Of a stretch of DNA of 36,883 bases, positions 31,447 through 36,883 are shown in pieces (the first letter of the stretch is position 1; the number at the start of each line of letters is the position of its first letter). The position numbers were made by a program, and so were the translations under genes. This stretch comes from Phycisphaerales bacterium (GTDB lineage Bacteria > Planctomycetota > Phycisphaerae > Phycisphaerales > UBA1924). The stretch is taken from the NCBI GenBank assembly GCA_029260555.1, contig JAJDCZ010000055.1, forward strand, positions 1 to 36,883. Direction: 5' to 3'. Under the pieces are notes generated by a model, which was not told the origin of the DNA, searched no databases, and saw only the letters and a program-made list of their open reading frames with translations.

Positions 31447-33390
31447 ATGCCTCAAACACACAACCACAGTCACGGGCACAGTCAGGGCGATTCAGACTCC
31501 GGACCTAGGCTCATCGTCGGTACACGACTCGAGTTTCCACTCGTCCTTGTCGGCGGAGCGCTCGTCGCTGCTGCGTGGATCACCACTCTTGTTGATGGTC
31601 CCGTCTGGCTCATGTGGACCGCTGCATTGCTCAGTGCGCCGCTGACAAGCCCGCGCACCTTTCGCCGTGCTGTTTCGGCCGTTGCGTCCTTTGAAGTCGG
31701 GATCGATGTCCTCATGTTCGTTGCTGCCATCGGCGCAACCTCCATCGGTGAGCCTGTCGAAGGCGCATTCTTGCTCTTCCTCTTCGGCGTTGGAGCAGTC
31801 AGTGAGTTCCTCGCCATGCGTCGAGCTGAAAACTCCCTGTCCAGCCTCGAAGCACTCGCGCCTGAAGATGCTGAACGCATTGCCGATGATGGCACCGTTG
31901 AGGTCGTCCCGCTCAAGGACATCGCGGCAGGTGACCTGATCCGCGTTCGCCCCTTTGGTCGTATCCCCTGCGATGGTATCATCGAAGAAGGCACCACCGC
32001 TGTTGATGAATCCACACTCACCGGTGAATCAATCCCCATCGAAAAGGCACCCGGTGACGAGGTGCTTGCGGGCACGCTCAACACCGCTTCCGCTGTGACC
32101 ATCCGCATCCTGCGCCCCGCTTCCGATAGTGCTCTTGCCCGCGTTATTCGCGTTGTCACCGAGGCCCGCACTCGCCGGGCACCTGTCGAGATGCTGACTG
32201 AACGCATCGAAAAGTGGTACGCCCCCGGCGTGCTTGTCGCAGCTGCGATTGTCTTCATCGCCCCTTCGCTCGCATGGGGCCACTGGAGCGAATGGTTCTA
32301 TCGCTCGATGGCTTTCCTCACTGCTGCCAGTCCGTGTGCCCTGGCCATTGGAGCCCCGGCGACCTACCTTTGCGGCATTGCCGCTGGGGCCCGCCGTGGC
32401 ATCGTCTTCAAGGGCGGCGAAAGTATCGAAGCTCTCGCCAAAGCCCGAACACTCGCCTTCGACAAGACCGGCACCATCACCACCGGCAAGCCCAAGGTCC
32501 ACAATGTCGTCGCCATCGAAGGGACTGATGCCGAGTTGCTCGCCATCGCTGCGGCTGTCGAAACCCAGGCCAGTCACCCGCTCGCCGATGCCATCGTCGC
32601 CGAAGCCGAGAGCCGAGGGCTCGAGCTAGAAGCCGTTTCCCAAGTCGAGCAGATCGCTGGCCTTGGTGTTCGCGGGCTCATCGCCGAGCAGAGCGTCCTG
32701 ATCGCCTCACCCGGTATCATCAAGGACCAGCCCGGAGCCGCCCGGGCCAGTGAAGTCGTCCACGAACTGTCAGCCTCGGGTGATTCGGTCATCGTCGTGG
32801 AAGTTGCCGAGCGCATCATTGGCCTCATCGGTGTCCGCGATACGGTTCGCTCAGACGCTGCGGCTGCCATTGCTGAACTCAAAGCCCGAGGCTTCCGTCT
32901 GATCATGCTCACTGGCGATCACGCTGAAGCCGCAGCTGTCATCGCTGAAGAAGTCGGCATCACTGAAGTCTTTGCAGACCAGAAGCCCGAAGACAAGTTG
33001 CAGGTCATCGAACAACTCACCGCCGAAGCTGGCCATGTCGCCATGATTGGCGACGGCGTCAACGACGCACCCGCTCTTGCCCGCGCTTCGGTCAGTCTGT
33101 CCATGGGCGGGGCTGCTTCAGATGTCGCTGCGGAGAATGCTGACATCGCCATCATGGGCGAACGCCTCGGCTCGGTTGTTGAAGCCATCGACATCGCCCG
33201 TTTCGGTGCCCGGACCATGAGGCAGAACCTTGTTTTGGCTCTCACGGTGATTCTCATCGTTGCACCCCTGGCGATTGCTGGTGTTGCTGATCTTGCTGTC
33301 GCTGTCATCTTTCACGAAGGCTCGACCGTCATCGTCGTGGGCAACGCCTTGAGACAACTGCAAAGAGCCCGCAAGAAGACCCGGGCATAG
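31447..33390 (+). CDS. P1B-4 type metal-exporting P-type ATPase (CoaT/CtpD-like)
   Basis: A 647-residue heavy-metal P-type ATPase. The N-terminus is short and His-rich (HNHSHGHSQGDSD) with no CxxC metal-binding domain. About six membrane helices are seen. The ion site is Ser295-Pro-Cys297 in AASPCALAIGAP instead of the CPC of copper and zinc pumps, and the last helix has His623-Glu-Gly-Ser-Thr. The pair SPC plus HEG(S/G)T is the signature of P1B-4 ATPases, which export Co(II), Fe(II) or related metals. DESTLTGES is the actuator loop, Asp339 in DKTGTITTGKP is phosphorylated, and MIGDGVNDAPALA is the hinge. It follows the NorC/NorB-like genes on the same strand. Third codon positions look richer in C than in most neighbours. 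Confidence 0.93.
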   Translation: MPQTHNHSHGHSQGDSDSGPRLIVGTRLEFPLVLVGGALVAAAWITTLVDGPVWLMWTAALLSAPLTSPRTFRRAVSAVASFEVGIDVLMFVAAIGATSIGEPVEGAFLLFLFGVGAVSEFLAMRRAENSLSSLEALAPEDAERIADDGTVEVVPLKDIAAGDLIRVRPFGRIPCDGIIEEGTTAVDESTLTGESIPIEKAPGDEVLAGTLNTASAVTIRILRPASDSALARVIRVVTEARTRRAPVEMLTERIEKWYAPGVLVAAAIVFIAPSLAWGHWSEWFYRSMAFLTAASPCALAIGAPATYLCGIAAGARRGIVFKGGESIEALAKARTLAFDKTGTITTGKPKVHNVVAIEGTDAELLAIAAAVETQASHPLADAIVAEAESRGLELEAVSQVEQIAGLGVRGLIAEQSVLIASPGIIKDQPGAARASEVVHELSASGDSVIVVEVAERIIGLIGVRDTVRSDAAAAIAELKARGFRLIMLTGDHAEAAAVIAEEVGITEVFADQKPEDKLQVIEQLTAEAGHVAMIGDGVNDAPALARASVSLSMGGAASDVAAENADIAIMGERLGSVVEAIDIARFGARTMRQNLVLALTVILIVAPLAIAGVADLAVAVIFHEGSTVIVVGNALRQLQRARKKTRA

Positions 33391-33463
33391 ACCGCCGGTG
33401 CCATGGCACACAGCGATATCCGATGACCTATCAATGATTATTCTAGCATTATTGCAATTTGGC

Positions 33464-33492
33464 TTGCAAACAAGTTCCTAGTTTGATATGTT
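33464..33492 (+). promoter_or_regulatory. Possible promoter of the laminin-B/Kelch gene
   Basis: TTGCAA (33464-33469) and TATGTT (33487-33492) are separated by 17 bases. The ATG lies 86 bases downstream behind an AAGGAG ribosome site (33567-33572). A second TTGCAA lies 12 bases upstream. Confidence 0.4.
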
Positions 33493-33578
33493 GGCCCGCT
33501 GAGGCAACCAACTCAAGGCAAATCCAAGTATTGTGCAAGCGCCAATGGGTATCATTGCAACGACTAAAGGAGACAGGG

Positions 33579-36051
33579 ATGTGTAGTTTTGTCCAGAAGA
33601 TGAAGATGATGGTTCTTCTCGTTGCGTGCTTGGTATTTGCTGCTGGGAATGCAGCTGGTCAAGCAGTCCTCATTGAAAGCAATTTTGATACGGGAACTGA
33701 AGGGTGGACCGCTGTAACATTTGTTCGTCCGTGCAAAAATGGGATTTCAAATCCGGCACATCAACCAGGTTTGACATGGCGAAGTGCAGGCGGTGTGCCT
33801 GGCGGGTTTCTTCACTATTTGGAAACAGGCAATGGCATAGCTGATTTTTTACGAGCACCAGCGGCATATCACGGGGATCTGTCGGCAGTATATTGTGGCT
33901 CGTTGACTTACGAACAACGATTTGTTACAGCCAGCTCTCGTGTGTTTTATGCCTCTGATGATGTCTATATACAATCGGGGAGTATGACACTGATTGCGGA
34001 TCTTCCGAACCCCAGTCGTGATTCCTAGGGACAGACTCGTGTTCCATTTCTCCCCGGCTACTGGCGCGTAAATACATGCAATGGTCCATTGGCAAGTGAA
34101 GCAGAGATTATTGCTGTACTATCGGATATTACTGAGCTGTATATTCATGCAGAAATTGCTGATTCTGGCTTGAGCGAGAGCTTTAGTTTTGACAGAATCG
34201 TTCTTGACTCCACACTGATTGACGAGAGTTGTGTCGCGGTTTGGGAGGAGCGTGATAGTGCCGAGCCTGCTGGTCGATGGAGGCACACGGTTGCTGTTGA
34301 TACAGACCGGGGTGTCATGGTGCTCTTTGGTGGAAACACAGGCGAAAATGATACTTGGGAGTTTGATCTCAGTACGAGTGTCTGGACGAAAATGCAGCCA
34401 GTGATTTCACCCTCGAGACGAAGTGCTCACGCGATGGTATACGATCGCGCGCGTCAAAGGATTGTGATGACAGGTGGGCGATACTTGGATAATAAATATA
34501 AAGAGGTTTGGGAATACGATGTTGTGACGGGGCTTTGGGCACAGAGCGAAGATATGCCCCAAATTCGCGTCGGCCATGCGATGGCCTATGACACACTCCG
34601 GCAGACAAGCGTGATCTATGGTGGGATTGCAGATGGTGATCCAGGTTCGATTGATGTGCTTGAACGATCTTCCGCATCAAATACATGGGTTTCTCGCCCC
34701 TCGGACATTCATCCTGCTCCCCAGTTCGGAAACGCGATGGCATACGATGCTGCTCGTTCTCTGACAGTGCTCATTGGTCGTAATGCAACCACCATCTCGG
34801 TAGCTGAGTGGAATGGTTTCACAGGCACATGGGAACTGCAAGGTTTTGCCGGCGATGTTCCGAATGTACGCACGAACCCGGCAGTGGTCTACGACGATAA
34901 TCGTCAGCTAATCGTACTCATGGGCGGAGAAGGGAATAGAAATGTATGGGAATACGATGGCAGCGTCTGGGTGCAACGGGCCGATATCAATCCAGGCGGT
35001 CGTGATGAGCACGCCGGGGCATATGACCCCGTGAACCATAGAGTCCTGCTCTCTGGAGGGATTCTCAACAGCGCAACACCTCAGCGAGATCTGCTCGCCT
35101 TTGACGGTATCACCAACACATGGAGCACTGTTTGGAGTCGTTCGGCAATGGGACCTCGCAGCCGCTTTGGTATGGCGTATGATGAGGCTGGTCAACGAAT
35201 TGTCGCGTATGGCGGACAGATCGTCAATCGCATTGGTCTGTCGAGCAAGTTTGGTGGTGGGACTTTCATCTTTGAAAACGACACTTGGACATATGCTGCT
35301 CAAGTCACAGGAGAGCCCGGCACACGATGGCTCATGCCGCTGGTGTACGACTCTACACGACAAAAAATGATGATGTATGGGGGTGCCTTTGGACAAGGCA
35401 GCCAAACAGCAACTGATCAACTTTGGGAACTTGACCTCGGCACTCTCGAGTGGACAGATCGTGGTGCTCAACTACCGGGTCAACGATTTGCCCATGCTGG
35501 GGCTTACGACAGAGTCCGCCAGAATTTGGTTATTCATGGCGGTATCAATGCTTCGGGCAACCGCATTGGAGATACCTGGATTTATGATCCTTCCGCAAAT
35601 AGCTGGTCTACCTTGCCTCAAGGTGCAGTGACTCCTGGTCTGCGTAACAGCGCAGGTATGGCTTTTGATGAACATCGAGGAGTTATCGTTCTCTTTGGTG
35701 GGCATGTCGGTGCGAATAGTGCATATGATAACACAACATGGGAGTGGAACGGGGCTCAGTGGACTGATGTCACACCAGCATCGGGTAACCCACCTGCCAG
35801 GTTCCGCCCCATACTTGTGTATGATCCAAATCGACAAACGGTACTTATGTATGGGGGGATGACAAACCTCAACAGCACGAACAGTATTATTTTCGCTGGA
35901 CGAGCATATAATGATCTGTGGGAATGGAATGGTTCGACATGGAATCGGATTACTCAGGACACGAGCATAGGGTCTGTTGCGCGCACAGAGAGCAATGCGG
36001 TGTATGATGTTGCCCGTTCCCGTCTGGTCCATTTTGGCGGTGAATCAGTTA
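33579..36051 (+). pseudogene. Laminin-B-like/Kelch-repeat secreted protein, interrupted by an amber stop and an IS element
   Basis: The ATG at 33579 has AAGGAG before it and starts a signal peptide (MMVLLVACLVFAAGNAAGQ). A laminin-B-like domain follows (FLHYLETGNGIADFLRAP, GDLSAVYCGSLTYEQ). It is cut by TAG at 34026-34028, but the same frame goes on with GQTRVPFLPGYWRVN and AEIIAVLSDITELYIHAEI, the second half of that domain. About ten Kelch-type repeats follow ('YDxxRQxxVMxGG', 'WEYD', 'TGxW'). At 36051 the frame runs into an IS5-family element, so the normal C-terminus, perhaps with a sorting tail, is lost or lies beyond the window. Readthrough at TAG cannot be excluded, and a sequencing error at that base would also explain it. 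Probable role when intact: surface adhesion or glycan binding. Confidence 0.8.
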
Positions 36052-36068
36052 GAGGCTATCCCAGAACC
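36052..36068 (+). repeat. Left terminal inverted repeat of the IS
   Basis: 17 bases, perfect inverse of 36864-36880. Confidence 0.92.
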
Positions 36069-36102
36069 CTGCATGGTCGTCGATATTATGTTATAATCCG
36101 GC

Positions 36103-36876
36103 ATGTTGAGACTTACTGATGAACAGTTAGATTGGTTGTGCGAGCAGATTCCGGATCCGGTTCGGAGTCCGCTTGGCGGTCGGCCGCCGGCGGAGAAGCG
36201 CAAAGTGATCCAGGGTATCTTCTGGATTCTCGACAACGGGGCCAAGTGGAAGGATCTCCCGGCCGAGTTCGGCAGCAAGAGCACTGTTCACCGCTGGTTC
36301 AAGAAATGGGTCGAGATGGGTGTCTTTGGGCAACTTATGAAGGAAGCCGCCCACCGAGTCGAGGAGCGGGGCGACTATCGGTTGTACGAATGTTTCATCG
36401 ACGGCACATTCAGCAAGGCCAAGGGTGGTGGCGACGGCATTGGCTGCACAAAGGCTGGAAAAGGCGTGAAAATCATGATTCTTGTTGATGCCCGTGGCCT
36501 CCCGGTCGCGGTTGATACATGCAGCGCGTCGCCGCACGAAAGTAAACTCGTGCAACAACTCTTTAGCTTTGTGTTAACAAGTGAACGACCCGAGCGTGTG
36601 ATCGGCGACAAGGCCTATGACAGCGACTTGTTGGATAGCCAATTGGCTGATCAAGGTGTTGAGTTGATATCACCTCATCGCGCGAATCGGAGGCATCCGA
36701 CGCAGGACGGCAGGCCGCTCCGAAGATATCTCCGTCGCTGGAAAGTGGAGCGCACGATTGCATGGCTTCAGAACTACCGTCGGCTGTGCATCCGATGGGA
36801 AAAGTCGACCGCCCTCTTCGCAGGGTTCCTACACCTGAGTTGCTCGCTGCTACTCATCAAACAGGTTCTGGGATAG
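36103..36876 (+). CDS. IS5-family DDE transposase
   Basis: A 257-residue transposase in one open frame, within the inverted repeats. An N-terminal helix-turn-helix part (DUF4096-like: LTDEQLDWLCEQIP, GRPPAEKRKVIQGIFWIL, GAKWKDLP) binds the ends. The RNase H-like core has Asp100 in CFIDGTFSKAK, Asp169 in VIGDKAYDSD and Glu216 in KVERTIAWLQNYRRL, the DDE triad with the R/K-rich C-terminal motif of IS5. Many relatives make the protein from two overlapping frames by frameshifting; here it is a single intact frame, so the element may still be active. The stop codon lies in the right inverted repeat. Confidence 0.95.
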   Translation: MLRLTDEQLDWLCEQIPDPVRSPLGGRPPAEKRKVIQGIFWILDNGAKWKDLPAEFGSKSTVHRWFKKWVEMGVFGQLMKEAAHRVEERGDYRLYECFIDGTFSKAKGGGDGIGCTKAGKGVKIMILVDARGLPVAVDTCSASPHESKLVQQLFSFVLTSERPERVIGDKAYDSDLLDSQLADQGVELISPHRANRRHPTQDGRPLRRYLRRWKVERTIAWLQNYRRLCIRWEKSTALFAGFLHLSCSLLLIKQVLG

Positions 36877-36880
36877 CCTC
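36864..36880 (-). repeat. Right terminal inverted repeat of the IS
   Basis: 17 bases, perfect inverse of 36052-36068; it contains the transposase stop codon. Confidence 0.92.
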
Positions 36881-36883
36881 TAG

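Larger units (their letters stand above)
36052..36880 (+). mobile_element. Complete IS5-family insertion sequence (829 bp)
   Basis: The ends are 17-bp perfect inverted repeats beginning GAGGCTATCCCAGAACC (36052-36068 and 36864-36880). The dinucleotide TA flanks both sides (36050-36051 and 36881-36882), fitting the TA-type target duplication of the IS427/IS1031 branch of IS5. One transposase gene fills the element. It sits inside the Kelch gene and leaves only three bases of window to its right, so the downstream half of the broken gene is not visible. Confidence 0.92.

Noticed and set aside
31482..32258. 258-codon antisense frame opposite the P-type ATPase
   Set aside because: Composition (Ser, Arg, Ala, Pro) is that of a complement of a GC-rich gene; the sense frame has all ATPase motifs.

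Overview
The window looks like chromosomal DNA of a planctomycete, most likely class Phycisphaerae. The evidence is the set of protein families. Three secreted proteins end in a two-repeat dockerin-like module built on 'DVLDFF'. One protein has a PEP-CTERM-like tail ending in four arginines. There is a DUF1559-type pilin-like protein with the N-terminus '[18 protein letters not shown]', and a laminin-B/Kelch surface protein. Names come from motifs read by eye; no database search was possible.

Layout. (1) 1-1.68 kb: a tyrosine integrase lying directly against the 3' end of tRNA-Val(GAC), so the edge of an integrative element that continues off the left end. (2) 1.8-6.5 kb: housekeeping genes, namely a DUF4340 membrane protein, a class I glutamine amidotransferase (C26), metF with a palindromic operator-like site, and pyrC. 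(3) 6.7-14.1 kb: two large secreted peptidases (a HEYGH metallopeptidase and a trypsin-like serine peptidase) with the same C-terminal module. Between them lie tRNA-Pro(GGG) and a small accessory patch (membrane protein, truncated methyltransferase, VOC protein, two copies of a 43-bp repeat, a poly-C tract). (4) 14.2-18.1 kb: tRNA-Met(CAU), a GAF/PP2C (RsbU-like) phosphatase, an ankyrin protein and a secreted esterase, all on the plus strand. (5) 18.3-28 kb: a repeat-rich secreted protein with the dockerin-like tail, a GH13 alpha-amylase-family enzyme, the pilin-like protein and a complete CUT2-type sugar ABC transporter (permease, lipoprotein binding protein, double ATPase). (6) 28-33.4 kb: a PEP-CTERM-like protein, a two-gene unit for a di-heme NorC-like cytochrome c and a NorB-like heme-copper family protein with altered metal-ligand residues, then a P1B-4 type metal-exporting P-type ATPase. 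(7) 33.5-36.9 kb: a laminin-B/Kelch gene broken by an in-frame amber stop and by a complete 829-bp IS5-family insertion sequence at the right edge.

Together the genes suggest a heterotroph that secretes or surface-displays peptidases, an esterase and an amylase, and imports sugars through an ABC system. The most unusual item is the NorC/NorB-like pair. By motif alignment from memory, the large subunit keeps two of three FeB histidines but lacks the third His and the FeB glutamate, and has HGM where NorB has HGH. It may therefore be a heme-copper family member that no longer does canonical NO or O2 chemistry.
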